From NCBI RefSeq assembly GCF_018919485.1, contig NZ_JAHLMU010000001.1:596655-660654 (forward strand): 64,000 nt of DNA. Direction: 5' to 3'. Of this stretch, positions 17,658 to 26,583 are shown piece after piece. Numbering within the stretch: position 1 is the first letter of the stretch; each line of letters opens with the position of its first letter. Made by a program: the position numbers and the translations under genes. The notes beneath the pieces are model-generated. The model was not told the origin of the DNA and ran no database searches. It saw only the letters and a list, made by a program, of their open reading frames with translations. The stretch is from Psychrobacter sp. TAE2020. GTDB taxonomy: Bacteria > Pseudomonadota > Gammaproteobacteria > Pseudomonadales > Moraxellaceae.

Positions 17658-18953
17658 TTATATGAATACAATTTTAGCTAGCAACACTGCCGTCAATAAC
17701 CAAACGGGAACGCTAATTTCAGTAAACTTACCCCCCAATACTTTGACCGCAGTGTAAGTAATAAAGCCTAGCGCAATACCATCGGCTATAGAATACGTTA
17801 GTGGCGTGAATAATAGCACTACTACTACTGGAGCTGATTCTGTTAAATCATGCCAATCGATATCTTTTAGAGTAGCCATCATTAATACAGCCACATAAAA
17901 AATAGCGCCAGCAGTAGCATAGCCTGGAATCATACTAGCTAGAGGGGCAAAGAAAATACTTAGTAAAAATAAGATTCCCACTACCACAGCAACTAACCCA
18001 GTACGGCCACCAGCGGCGATACCAGCACCACTTTCAATGTAACTAGTAGTCGATGAAGTGCCTAGTAACGTACCCGCTACTGTCGCTGTTGAATCTGCAA
18101 GTAAGGCCTTGCCCATGTTAGGAATTTTGCCGTCTTTACCTACTAAGCCTGCTTGAGTAGTAGTGGCGATCAAAGTACCTGCTGTATCAAACAAATCCAC
18201 GAATAAGAAAGCAAAAATGACACTGATCATACCCACATCAAAGGCACCAGCTATATCCAGTTGCATAAGGGTCGGCGCAATGGCTGGTGGTGCAGATATA
18301 ATACCGGTAAACTCAGTATGGCCTGTCAGTAAGCTGATTAAAGCTACCAGCAAGATACCAATAGTAACCGCCCCTGGAACCTTTTTATAAGACAGGCCAA
18401 TAATGACAATAAAGCCTAAAGCTGCCATCGCTGGTGAAAAGGTGGTCATATCACCTAAACTAACCAAAGTCGCATCGTTATTGACAATAACGCCTGAAGT
18501 TTGCATCGCAATGAAGGCTAAAAACGCCCCAATACCAGCGACTACACCTTGTTTAAGGCAAGTCGGGATGGCATTAATAATTATCTCACGAATCTTAAAC
18601 AGGCTTAAAAGTACAAAGATACAACCGGACAGGAATACCGCACCAAGCGCGGTTTGCCAAGTGTAACCCATACCTAAAACTACGCCATAAGTAAAAAAAG
18701 CATTAAGACCCATGCCGGGGGCTAGAGCCACTGGCAAGCGGGCATAAATACCCATTATAAAACAACCTATCGCTGCTGCTAGACAAGTAGCAACGAAGAC
18801 CGCACCTTTATCCATGCCAGCATCTGCTAACACGTTAGGGTTCACAAAAATGATATAAGCCATCGTCAAAAACGTGGTTATACCAGCGAGAACCTCTGTT
18901 TTGATGGTGGTGTTTTCGCCATTAATTCCAAAATAGCGTTCAATAGCATTCAT
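17658..18953 (-). CDS. NCS2-family purine permease (AzgA/PbuG/GhxP-like)
   Basis: A membrane protein of about 431 residues with 12-14 hydrophobic segments that imports hypoxanthine, guanine or adenine by proton symport. The start MNAIERYFGI, then KTEVLAGITTFLTMAYI, GLNAFFTYGVVLGMG and LFDTAGTLIATTTQAGL are typical of the AzgA subfamily. The frame is open further upstream to 19031, but those 26 residues come from translating the leader repeat (the motif NLEA recurs), so I place the start at 18953. Xanthine dehydrogenase and guanine deaminase nearby support a purine substrate. Confidence 0.87.
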   Translation of the reverse strand: MNAIERYFGINGENTTIKTEVLAGITTFLTMAYIIFVNPNVLADAGMDKGAVFVATCLAAAIGCFIMGIYARLPVALAPGMGLNAFFTYGVVLGMGYTWQTALGAVFLSGCIFVLLSLFKIREIIINAIPTCLKQGVVAGIGAFLAFIAMQTSGVIVNNDATLVSLGDMTTFSPAMAALGFIVIIGLSYKKVPGAVTIGILLVALISLLTGHTEFTGIISAPPAIAPTLMQLDIAGAFDVGMISVIFAFLFVDLFDTAGTLIATTTQAGLVGKDGKIPNMGKALLADSTATVAGTLLGTSSTTSYIESGAGIAAGGRTGLVAVVVGILFLLSIFFAPLASMIPGYATAGAIFYVAVLMMATLKDIDWHDLTESAPVVVVLLFTPLTYSIADGIALGFITYTAVKVLGGKFTEISVPVWLLTAVLLAKIVFI

Positions 18954-18960
18954 AAGTATC

Positions 18961-19145
18961 GCTTCCAAATTGCGTTGATAAGTGTCTGTCGCTTCCAAAT
19001 TGCGAATGTAAACGCTGCTTCCAAATTGCAACTATAGATGTCGCTTATAAACTAAGGATAAAATGACGCTTCCAAATTGCGACTGTAGATGACGCTTCCA
19101 AATTGCGACTGTAGATGGCGTTTTAAACTAAGTTGAATTATGATA
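18961..19145. repeat. 26-bp tandem repeat array in the leader of the purine permease gene
   Basis: The core GCTTCCAAATTGCG occurs at 18961, 18991, 19017 (last base A), 19068 and 19094. Units starting at 18991, 19017, 19068 and 19094 are exactly 26 bp; a decayed 25-bp unit occupies 19043-19067 and another decayed one begins at 19120; the first unit is 30 bp. On the gene's strand the core reads CGCAATTTGGAAGC. The array starts eight bases upstream of the chosen permease start, so it is probably inside or next to the mRNA leader. Confidence 0.85.
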
Positions 19146-19448
19146 CTAATTGTTCAGTAAATGCAGCCTTAACCCTGACAATGCTGGCAATATAGAGCTC
19201 ATAAAAATCTCAGTAACAAAGTATAACCTTAATTAGGAATTAATTTACAATTGAAATCGCTACAGTTACTTTGTAAGTGTATAGCTACAATTAGATTATC
19301 GCTAGAAACAATATTATATTTTTATTAACTTGTCATTACAAATTTCATAAAACGACTGTCCAGTATGCATTTTTAGCAGTACACTAGTGGCCAAATGCAA
19401 AAGTGCCACTGATACTGGTTTATTGTTAATTACCCATGAGTTTTTCGT
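19146..19448. other. Divergent spacer between purine permease and tolQ
   Basis: About 300 AT-rich bases beyond the repeat array. It must hold the promoters of both the minus-strand permease and the plus-strand tol genes. I cannot single out reliable -35/-10 pairs. Confidence 0.4.
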
Positions 19449-20171
19449 ATGCCTGAATCTTTAAATATTATTGACCTTATCACCCAAGCCAGTCTATTGG
19501 TGCAGATTGTTATGGGACTGCTATTATTAGCGTCTTTACTAAGTTGGGTGATTATCTTTCGTCTGAGTTCCCGTTTAGGTACTGCTAAAAACTTTGATCA
19601 ACAATTTGAGACTTGGTTTTGGTCAGGAGAAGACTTGGCTAAACTCTATCAAGGTATCCAAGGATCACCTGATCGCCAAGGCCTTGAGCAGATTTTTTAT
19701 GTAGGATTTTCTGAATATCTAAGAATGCATAAAAAACGCCAACCTAAAGACGATATCATCGACGGCGTTGAGCGTAAACTACGGGTTGGACTCGGTCGTC
19801 AGCAGCAGCAATTAGAATCTGGTATAGCCACGCTTGCTAGTATAGGTTCGGTAGCGCCTTATGTAGGTTTGTTCGGTACGGTATGGGGTATTATGAATGC
19901 CTTTTTAGGCTTGTCACAAACTGAGCAAGCTACTCTAGCCTCTGTCGCTCCTGGTATTGCTGAGGCGCTAATTGCCACGGCGATGGGCCTATTTGCGGCT
20001 ATTCCAGCGGTACTTGCTTATAATCATTTTACGGCTAAATCAGTCCGACTCTATGAGTCGCGCGCCCTATTCTGTGATGAGATGACGGGTATGCTGCAGC
20101 GTGAAACTAGTACAGAAAACCTAGCAGCCGCTATGCCTACTACGGCGATCAGTCAAGGTACTGGTCTATGA
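19449..20171 (+). CDS. tolQ: Tol-Pal system proton channel subunit TolQ
   Basis: Inner-membrane protein of the MotA/TolQ/ExbB family; with TolR it uses the proton gradient to drive TolA, which helps outer-membrane constriction at division. The 240 residues show one membrane segment near the N-terminus (about 17-37) and two in the C-terminal half (about 130-160 and 170-195), with the family motif VAPYVGLFGTVWGIMNAF and ALIATAMGLFAAIPAVLAYN. It starts the tol cluster; ybgC, which precedes tolQ in many gammaproteobacteria, is absent. It overlaps tolR by four bases. Confidence 0.94.
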   Translation: MPESLNIIDLITQASLLVQIVMGLLLLASLLSWVIIFRLSSRLGTAKNFDQQFETWFWSGEDLAKLYQGIQGSPDRQGLEQIFYVGFSEYLRMHKKRQPKDDIIDGVERKLRVGLGRQQQQLESGIATLASIGSVAPYVGLFGTVWGIMNAFLGLSQTEQATLASVAPGIAEALIATAMGLFAAIPAVLAYNHFTAKSVRLYESRALFCDEMTGMLQRETSTENLAAAMPTTAISQGTGL

Positions 20172-20626
20172 AACCAAGTCCTTATAGCCGCAAGAAAAGC
20201 CCACTCAATGCTGAGATGAACGTCGTACCTTACATCGATGTGATGTTAGTACTATTAGTAATCTTCATGGTAACTGCCCCTATGCTCACTACTGGTGTAG
20301 ATGTCGACTTACCCAAAGAGCAAACCGCTAGCTTGAGTCAAAATCAGCTACCGGTTATCATCTCTTTGACTAGCAGTGGTGAAACTTTTATCAGTTATGA
20401 AGACAATATGGATGTACCAGTTAGTGAGCCTGAGCTGATCGATACTCTATCTAATTTGCAGGCTCAGAGTAATGCTGAGGGCGGCCAACCTGTACAGATT
20501 ATGATTAACGCTGACCAAAACAATCAGTATGGCGATATCGTGACTTTAATGGCGACGCTGCAACGAGCAGGTATCCAAAAGGTAGGGCTATTGACTGGTG
20601 CGCCTTTGGCCACCCCTACACTGTAA
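20168..20626 (+). CDS. tolR: Tol-Pal system proton channel subunit TolR
   Basis: Member of the ExbD/TolR family, 152 residues. One membrane helix (about 20-42) carries the proton-path Asp in NVVPYIDVMLVLLVIFMVTAP, followed by LTTGVDVDLPKE and a periplasmic domain. It partners TolQ to form the ion-driven motor. Its ATG overlaps the tolQ stop (ATGA), so translation is coupled. A 187-bp gap with 14-bp repeats separates it from tolA. Confidence 0.94.
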   Translation: MKPSPYSRKKSPLNAEMNVVPYIDVMLVLLVIFMVTAPMLTTGVDVDLPKEQTASLSQNQLPVIISLTSSGETFISYEDNMDVPVSEPELIDTLSNLQAQSNAEGGQPVQIMINADQNNQYGDIVTLMATLQRAGIQKVGLLTGAPLATPTL

Positions 20627-20641
20627 TCACGATCCTTAAAA

Positions 20642-20711
20642 AACAGCCATAAAGCAACAGCCATAAAACAATGATCCTAAAATAGTGACTCTAAAATAAT
20701 GACTAACTATT
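20642..20711. repeat. Degenerate 14-bp tandem repeats between tolR and tolA
   Basis: Consecutive 14-mers AACAGCCATAAAGC, AACAGCCATAAAAC, AATGATCCTAAAAT, AGTGACTCTAAAAT and a partial AATGACTAACTATT. The first two and the next two are close pairs. They fill part of the 187-bp spacer inside the tol cluster. Confidence 0.65.
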
Positions 20712-20813
20712 GATTGGCTAATTTACTAAGAGCCAGCTTTAGGGCTTGAAAGTAGCGGGTTAATAAAGCCATTATCGATTTTTTACTACTGCATCTCCAC
20801 GAGTGTTTATACC

Positions 20814-21779
20814 ATGAACAATGCCCCTGCCGTCTACGTGCCAACCGAACCTGAAGGCAATGGGCTCACCTTGCCTATGCTACTCAGTTTGCTGGCGCAT
20901 GGTATAGTGCTTGGCGTACTAATCTATACTTATCAGCAGCCTGAAATAGAACCAGCTGGCAGTATTGAGACTACTATGGTATCTCCAGGAGAGCTGGCAC
21001 AGATGCAAGGGCAGATATTGGCCAACCGTGCTGCTGCCCAAGCACAATCCTCTAGTGCTAGTAGTAACTCAGCAACTATACCAATGAACGAATCTAATAA
21101 TAGCTTTGCCAATCCAAGTAGCTCGCAGTCAAACTCACAACAATCCTCAGTGTTCACCCAATCTAATGAGCCTGCGACTCGACCGTTGCTAATGAGTGAA
21201 GAACAGCAACAGCGCTTACTTGAGCAATCAAGAGATTATGATCGCAGTATTGCTGAGTGGACTACAGACTTAGATGACAGTAGTCTGGAAAACCTAACTC
21301 AAGCCGATCAAGAACAAATTGACGAGCAAAAAAAGTCTGCAGACTCCCGAGCCAAAAGTACTGATCAAGTCAAGATTAACAAACCTACTAGAGACGATCG
21401 TAATATAAATATCGAATTAGGCAGTTCAGGCAAGAGCTTTGATCTATCAGACGGTCAGTCAACAGCAAGTGCTGGCAGTTCATCTGGAACTAGTAACAAG
21501 TCCTCAGGGGGCAGTCGTGGTGCTAGTAATGGTGAGATCGTCAATTTAATCAAACGCAACTATAGCCCTCCTACTGGTGCTAAAGGCTCAACTCAGCGCA
21601 CTACCTTATCTATCACTGTTAATGCTAATGGTGATGTAGTCAGCGTTTCTGCTTCTGGTGCCAATGAGGCGGTCAACGAAGCCGCCAAGCAAGCGGTAAG
21701 AGGGGCTCGTAATCTACCTATTGATACTGATGACCCTAAATACCCTACCTTTACTATTCAGTTTAATGGCAGTAACTAG
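20814..21779 (+). CDS. tolA: Tol-Pal system protein TolA
   Basis: Links the TolQR motor to TolB/Pal at the outer membrane. The 321 residues comprise a short cytoplasmic tail, one membrane helix (about 21-40, LPMLLSLLAHGIVLGVLIYTY region), a long periplasmic linker and a C-terminal TonB/TolA-type domain (about 240-321; GEIVNLIKRNYSPP, TLSITVNANGDVVSVSASGA, FTIQFNGSN). The linker here is Ser/Gln/Asn-rich rather than the Ala/Lys-rich long helix of E. coli TolA. It lies between tolR and the short TolB-like gene. Confidence 0.85.
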   Translation: MNNAPAVYVPTEPEGNGLTLPMLLSLLAHGIVLGVLIYTYQQPEIEPAGSIETTMVSPGELAQMQGQILANRAAAQAQSSSASSNSATIPMNESNNSFANPSSSQSNSQQSSVFTQSNEPATRPLLMSEEQQQRLLEQSRDYDRSIAEWTTDLDDSSLENLTQADQEQIDEQKKSADSRAKSTDQVKINKPTRDDRNINIELGSSGKSFDLSDGQSTASAGSSSGTSNKSSGGSRGASNGEIVNLIKRNYSPPTGAKGSTQRTTLSITVNANGDVVSVSASGANEAVNEAAKQAVRGARNLPIDTDDPKYPTFTIQFNGSN

Positions 21780-21860
21780 CATTGATAAAAGCTCACTGAG
21801 CTAATAACTGAGCTTACTTTAGGAGCCTAGTGTAGGAGCTTAATCTAGGAGATTCGTCGG

Positions 21861-22352
21861 ATGAGACTTCACCCTATAAAAATATTGCTTGTCATCTCAA
21901 TAGCGGTTTTAAGCTTATTTGCGTCGCCCCTATTAACGGCCAAGAACATCCCCGCATCCCTAAATCTTGATACAAGCCTGCCACCCGCTACCGCTATTTT
22001 TATACCTTTTACTAGTGATAGTATCTTATCGCCGATGATAATAAAGGATCTGCAGCGCACTGAGCTGACTATCATTAGCGAAAATTTGCCCTTACACTCT
22101 CCTAATGATGTTGCCGATACCAGTTATCGATCACAAGGGCCAGATATTGCTGCTGACTATCTTATTACAGGCGCTACCACTGTTAATAATGCTAAAATAA
22201 TCATCAATTATAAAGTTGTCGATATACATTCAGGGCAAATCATTGCCAATGAACAACATTTGATTTTAGATTATGATGACTATAGTTTACGTTATGGTGC
22301 TCACCGCATTGCTGACCACCTTTATGAGATAATTACTAATAGTCAGAAGTAA
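21861..22352 (+). CDS. Stand-alone TolB N-terminal domain protein
   Basis: A 163-residue exported protein (signal peptide about 1-28, ending SPLLTAKN). Its mature part aligns over its whole length with the N-terminal domain of the TolB encoded next door: AIFIPFTSDSILSPMIIKDL against VAFVPFAGDSVMSAVVLNDL, LQRTEL against LNRTEL, and IINYKVVDIHSGQIIANEQH against ITDYEVIDVKAGRLLEGKQT. It stops before the beta-propeller. It is therefore a diverged duplicate of the TolA-binding domain without the Pal-binding part. It sits 81 bp after tolA and 223 bp before tolB. It could compete for or regulate TolA, but this is inference. Confidence 0.75.
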   Translation: MRLHPIKILLVISIAVLSLFASPLLTAKNIPASLNLDTSLPPATAIFIPFTSDSILSPMIIKDLQRTELTIISENLPLHSPNDVADTSYRSQGPDIAADYLITGATTVNNAKIIINYKVVDIHSGQIIANEQHLILDYDDYSLRYGAHRIADHLYEIITNSQK

Positions 22353-22575
22353 TAATACTCATGTTCCTTATAACAAAGCTTTTCTACAACAATAGTCGGT
22401 TACTTAAAACTAAATATCAGCTCCCTTATTGCCTATTAACTCAATTTTAGCTGACCCGTTTTGATTTTTATTTTAGTAATTTGTTACATTTGCTATATTA
22501 GTTTCATATTAAACTTATCCTCAATGAAATTAACCCTTTATGACACACTTATCTTAATGCTAATAGGAGCTTGAT

Positions 22576-23877
22576 TTGGCCTTACATACTCACAAAAAAT
22601 TATTAACAGTGCTACTGGCTAGCGTCACAAGTTTACTTATCGCCCCTACTGCCTTTGCCGCTCCTGTAGTATTACAGTTGGACTATGAAATTCCTGTCGA
22701 ACAAAATCAAGTGGCTTTTGTGCCTTTTGCTGGTGATTCGGTTATGTCTGCAGTGGTGCTAAACGATTTGAATCGTACAGAATTAAAAGCCACTAGTACC
22801 GGATTGCCACAACAACCTCGTAGTATCAGTGAGTTGGCAGGAACCTTACCAGTTTGGCAAAATACTGGTATTCCTTACTTAGTAGTGGGTAGCACCCGCA
22901 CTGATCGCGGTAAGATCATCACTGATTATGAAGTAATAGATGTCAAAGCCGGGCGCTTGCTTGAAGGCAAACAGACCTTAAGCGCTGATAACAATAAAGA
23001 GAGTATGCGCTATGCGGGCCACGTTATCGCTGACAAAATATATCAGCTAATCACTGGTATACCCGGTGACTTCTCAGGCCGCATTGCCTATATTGAAGAG
23101 ACGGGCGTAGGTAAAAACAAAGTCTCACGCCTAAAAGTGATGGATGCGGATGGCGAGAATGCTAAGACTATTACTGAAGTAAAAGGTTCTATCTTTGCTC
23201 CAGCTTGGTCACCTGATGGTGCAAAAATAGCTTATTCAGTACTGCGTGATAAGTCTTATCAGACGATCTATGTACAGAATGTTAACGGCGGCGGTGCCAG
23301 CCATATCACCCCTTACAATGGCACTAGTATCAGCCCGTCTTTCTCTCCTGATGGCAGCAAAATTATATTTTCGGGAAGCTTTGAAGGCAGCGAAAATATT
23401 TATGAGATCAATGCTGGTGGGGGCAACTTAAGAAAGCTGACTAACTGGCCTTCTAGTGAATCGCAACCAAGCTATGCTCCTGATGGCAAATCTTTTGTAT
23501 TTGCTTCTAACAAAGCGGCATTTAGTAGACCTGAGATCTATCGTTATGAGTTTGACTCAGGGCGTATCAGTAAAGTCTCTAGAGGTGGCTATGCCTCTAC
23601 GCCAAAATACAGCAGTGATGGTACCCAAATTGGTTTCTTGAGTGGTCGCTCAGCAGCTATTATGGATAATAATGGCGCCATAATTACTAACATTGGTAAC
23701 ACCGGTCTCGATGAAGGGGTCAGTTTCTCACCTAATGGTAAGCGTGTGGTCTACGCATCGTCACAAGGTGGCAAAGGAGTGATCACTATTAAGTCGCTTA
23801 ATGGCGGGGCATCTTTTGGTAAATCTGGTCAAGGAACTATCCGCTCACCTGTATGGTCAGCCAATCCTAACAACTAA
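22576..23877 (+). CDS. tolB: Tol-Pal system beta-propeller protein TolB
   Basis: Periplasmic protein that binds TolA through its N-terminal domain and Pal through a six-bladed propeller. The 433 residues show a signal peptide (about 1-28, PTAFAAP), the N-terminal domain (about 30-165) and propeller blades with recurring PxWSPDGxKIAYxS motifs (APAWSPDGAKIAYS, SPSFSPDGSKIIFS, QPSYAPDGKSFVFA). The start is TTG at 22576 with AGGAG six bases upstream; no in-frame ATG is near. A strong terminator follows, and pal, which normally follows tolB, is missing here. Confidence 0.94.
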   Translation: MALHTHKKLLTVLLASVTSLLIAPTAFAAPVVLQLDYEIPVEQNQVAFVPFAGDSVMSAVVLNDLNRTELKATSTGLPQQPRSISELAGTLPVWQNTGIPYLVVGSTRTDRGKIITDYEVIDVKAGRLLEGKQTLSADNNKESMRYAGHVIADKIYQLITGIPGDFSGRIAYIEETGVGKNKVSRLKVMDADGENAKTITEVKGSIFAPAWSPDGAKIAYSVLRDKSYQTIYVQNVNGGGASHITPYNGTSISPSFSPDGSKIIFSGSFEGSENIYEINAGGGNLRKLTNWPSSESQPSYAPDGKSFVFASNKAAFSRPEIYRYEFDSGRISKVSRGGYASTPKYSSDGTQIGFLSGRSAAIMDNNGAIITNIGNTGLDEGVSFSPNGKRVVYASSQGGKGVITIKSLNGGASFGKSGQGTIRSPVWSANPNN

Positions 23878-23929
23878 CAACTAACAACTGTTAAATCCTA
23901 ACGCCCTTATGATAGTTAGCGTTATGAAC

Positions 23930-23966
23930 AAAAAAGCGTCCGATACTAGTATCGGACGCTTTTTTT
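23930..23966. terminator. Bidirectional terminator between tolB and the cytochrome c gene
   Basis: A perfect hairpin: GCGTCCGATACTAGTATCGGACGC flanked by A6 on the left and T7 on the right (the centre is in fact one continuous palindrome). It can stop transcription from tolB and from the convergent minus-strand cytochrome gene. Confidence 0.92.
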
Positions 23967-24031
23967 ATGAGTACTAATTATAGTGGCTTATTATATTCTA
24001 GTGGCTTACTGTAAAAAACCAGCTATAGCCG

Positions 24032-24700
24032 TTAATCGTCGGAAGGATCATGACCTGGTGGATTATCTTGACGAAGTTTTGCCACATCAGCGGCAGTAAC
24101 TGGATCTTTATAACCATTCAAATCCGTACGAATATATTGAGTCACTGCTGCCATTTGCTCATCATCCATCATAGTATGGAACGATGGCATACCACGAAAA
24201 CCATTGATCAAAATATCAATCACGTAGTATTTAGACTCCATCTTACTATTGTTAGCTAGCGGAGGATAATAACCGGCACCTATAGCACCTTCACCTTTAT
24301 GCATATGACAGGCCGCACAAGACTCATGATATAGTTTTTCACCATCATTAGTACTATAGGAGTTGTCTGTACCAAATATAGCTTGCCACTGTTTCAGTTC
24401 AGGATCATCTGCTATCGTTGGTAATGAGCTAGTATCCACAATATTGACCGGCTTCTCAGTGAGTTCTTCACGAGTCATATATACCCCGCCCCAAGCGCCA
24501 TCATTACGACTAGATTGAACATCATAAGCTTTAGGGTCATCATTATTATTGGCAGAATCCGTGCCATTAGCTTGTACTGCAGGTTCTGCTATCGTTGGCG
24601 CATCTGCATCTGTAGACGAGCAGCCAGTCAATGCTGACATAGCCAAACTAACACTAGCAATAACCGTCACAAGTGGATATTTAAAATAATTCATAGTCAC
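24032..24700 (-). CDS. Lipoprotein c-type cytochrome
   Basis: A 222-residue exported lipoprotein: the N-terminal hydrophobic stretch ends in lipobox LTGC (Cys27). One haem-binding site CAACH lies near residue 134 and a likely axial Met follows in the GMPSFHTMM segment. The class I cytochrome c domain occupies about residues 110-205. The gene follows the Tat-exported amine oxidase by only 30 bp on the same strand, so it probably accepts electrons from that enzyme in the periplasm; this is inferred from position. SD-like GAGGTGAC lies before the start. Confidence 0.85.
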   Translation of the reverse strand: MTMNYFKYPLVTVIASVSLAMSALTGCSSTDADAPTIAEPAVQANGTDSANNNDDPKAYDVQSSRNDGAWGGVYMTREELTEKPVNIVDTSSLPTIADDPELKQWQAIFGTDNSYSTNDGEKLYHESCAACHMHKGEGAIGAGYYPPLANNSKMESKYYVIDILINGFRGMPSFHTMMDDEQMAAVTQYIRTDLNGYKDPVTAADVAKLRQDNPPGHDPSDD

Positions 24701-24729
24701 CTCTTTATTTCTTTATCTATGACGGATGG

Positions 24730-26325
24730 CTATACGGCCTTCGCTCTTTTGTGTAGTCGATTAGCAGTGTCGAGTCCGGACAAAATTGCCCCTTCTTGCC
24801 ATGCAGGAATATGTGAGCAATGCTCACCTGCTAATACAATACGATTATCAATACTACACAGCGTATCGTAGTACTGCTCGCGACTAGATGCACTCCATAT
24901 ACCATAACAGCCGAGCGTCCATGGAATACGATGCCAGACCACCGAAGTACCCGCCTTAAACTCTTTAGGATACTGTGGATGAATATGCTTACCATAGGCT
25001 AAAGCGGCATCAATACGTTGTTGCGGCGTTAGCGCATTAAATTTATAAGAAGTCTCACCAAAGCCATAGCCTCCAAGTAATACCCCTGTGCCATCTTTGA
25101 ACATATTCTGCGAAGGATAAGATATTTGGGTGATAGGCATATCGGTATAAGTCACCCCACCATAAATCCACTCATCCTCTTCCCAAAAGCGACGTTTAAA
25201 CTCAAGTCCTACTTTAAATGATGTGTCATAAGGCACAGCGGCCATAGCTTGCTTCATAGGCGCTGAAACATTGATATCCATCTGGGTCAATATGGTTAAG
25301 GGAATGGTACAAATACACCAGTCCGCGCGCACTGTTTTGGCCTCATTGCCGCCACCATTGCTGTCGACATACTGTACAGTAACCCCAGTATCATCCTGCT
25401 CGATTTTGGTCACTTTGGCATTGAGAGTGATCATGTCACGGCATTCACGAGTGAATGCATCGCCAATTTTACCCATGCCGCCTACAGGCTGAAACATCGT
25501 TGGCTGATGGTTTTCAATAGTGAAGTTAGATAAGTCAGCCCACATTCCCGAGTTTAATAAACTATCAAGCGGAATAGGCTTCGAAGGCTTAGCATCAGGC
25601 ATCAAGCCACCACCCGGATAGACGCTAAAACCACGGTAAGTACCCGTCTCATGACTGCGAAGATAGCGGTAGTCTTTATCGAGCACGCCCCAGCCTTTTA
25701 GGCCCTCAAGCAGCATCTCTTTATCTTCAGTATTCACTGATCGATCAAGGCTACCGACGTTAACTGCTTTTGATAATAGCTCTGAGACATAGCCTCTGAC
25801 GTCAGATTGTACATCTCCTAAACGCTGCGGCACCCCATTGAAGTGGTTAGTACGATGCAAATAGGCTCTAGAGTTATCTTGGATAAAAGGTTCCATCGCC
25901 ACACCGAATTTTTTGCAGTAGCTCATAACGGCATAGTGATGGCTTGGCAGACGCCAAGGTCCACCATTGAGATAATTACCCTCTTCAAAATCACAAGTTA
26001 CCGTTTCGCCACCAAGCTCAGTGTAACTCTCACCGCCATTGACAGACCAGCTACGACCGCCACCACGATTTTGGTACTCTAGTACTTTGACGCTATAACC
26101 CGCTTTACGTAGCTCATAAGCCGCAGTGAGTCCAGCAAGGCCGGCCCCGAGAATAATAATACTAGCGCCAGCAGGAGCACCAGATAAGTCCATGCCCTGT
26201 TTAAAGCTAGACTCTGAGGCAAAACCCAAAGTGGTCATCGCTTGGTACATTGCCGTTGCGCCAGCAGTCTTACCAATCATTGACAGCAGTTGACGCCGAG
26301 TGGGTGATTGAAGCATATCTTTCAT
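24730..26325 (-). CDS. Tat-exported flavin amine oxidase
   Basis: FAD-dependent amine or L-amino-acid oxidase/dehydrogenase of about 531 residues. The N-terminus has the twin-arginine motif TRRQLLSMIG, so the folded enzyme should be exported. The dinucleotide-binding fold is IIILGAGLAGLTAAYELRKA followed by the GGR motif in GGGRSWS, and the C-terminal FAD segment is VLAGEHCSHIPAWQEGAILSG. The frame can be extended to a TTG at 26346, but the ATG at 26325 has AAGGAT at the right distance, so I start there. Because cytochrome c genes flank it on the same strand, it may donate electrons to cytochromes rather than to oxygen. The substrate is unknown. Confidence 0.85.
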   Translation of the reverse strand: MKDMLQSPTRRQLLSMIGKTAGATAMYQAMTTLGFASESSFKQGMDLSGAPAGASIIILGAGLAGLTAAYELRKAGYSVKVLEYQNRGGGRSWSVNGGESYTELGGETVTCDFEEGNYLNGGPWRLPSHHYAVMSYCKKFGVAMEPFIQDNSRAYLHRTNHFNGVPQRLGDVQSDVRGYVSELLSKAVNVGSLDRSVNTEDKEMLLEGLKGWGVLDKDYRYLRSHETGTYRGFSVYPGGGLMPDAKPSKPIPLDSLLNSGMWADLSNFTIENHQPTMFQPVGGMGKIGDAFTRECRDMITLNAKVTKIEQDDTGVTVQYVDSNGGGNEAKTVRADWCICTIPLTILTQMDINVSAPMKQAMAAVPYDTSFKVGLEFKRRFWEEDEWIYGGVTYTDMPITQISYPSQNMFKDGTGVLLGGYGFGETSYKFNALTPQQRIDAALAYGKHIHPQYPKEFKAGTSVVWHRIPWTLGCYGIWSASSREQYYDTLCSIDNRIVLAGEHCSHIPAWQEGAILSGLDTANRLHKRAKAV

Positions 26326-26583
26326 GATCTTATCCTTATGGGACAACTAGTATGACTGTAGGCTGTATTTAGTAGTACGATTACTATTGAGTAGCACTCT
26401 ATCTTTGCTGTTACTCAAAATAATAGTCAATCATAAATAAATACCCTACCCCCTCGTCATTGACCCTAATTTTGTTATAGCTATTTTTAAAATTAATACG
26501 GTAAGCTAATGCTTTTTAAACCAATAGCTTATACCTTGCAAATGATCAGTTGTAACTTATAAGCTATCACTTATGCTTTGTAG

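Noticed and set aside
18954..19031. Longer N-terminus of the purine permease starting at 19031
   Set aside because: The extra residues come from reading through the 26-bp repeat (NLEA recurs), and MNAIERYFGI at 18953 is the family's usual start.
26326..26346. TTG start seven codons upstream in the amine oxidase gene
   Set aside because: The region contains the AAGGAT ribosome binding site that serves the ATG at 26325.
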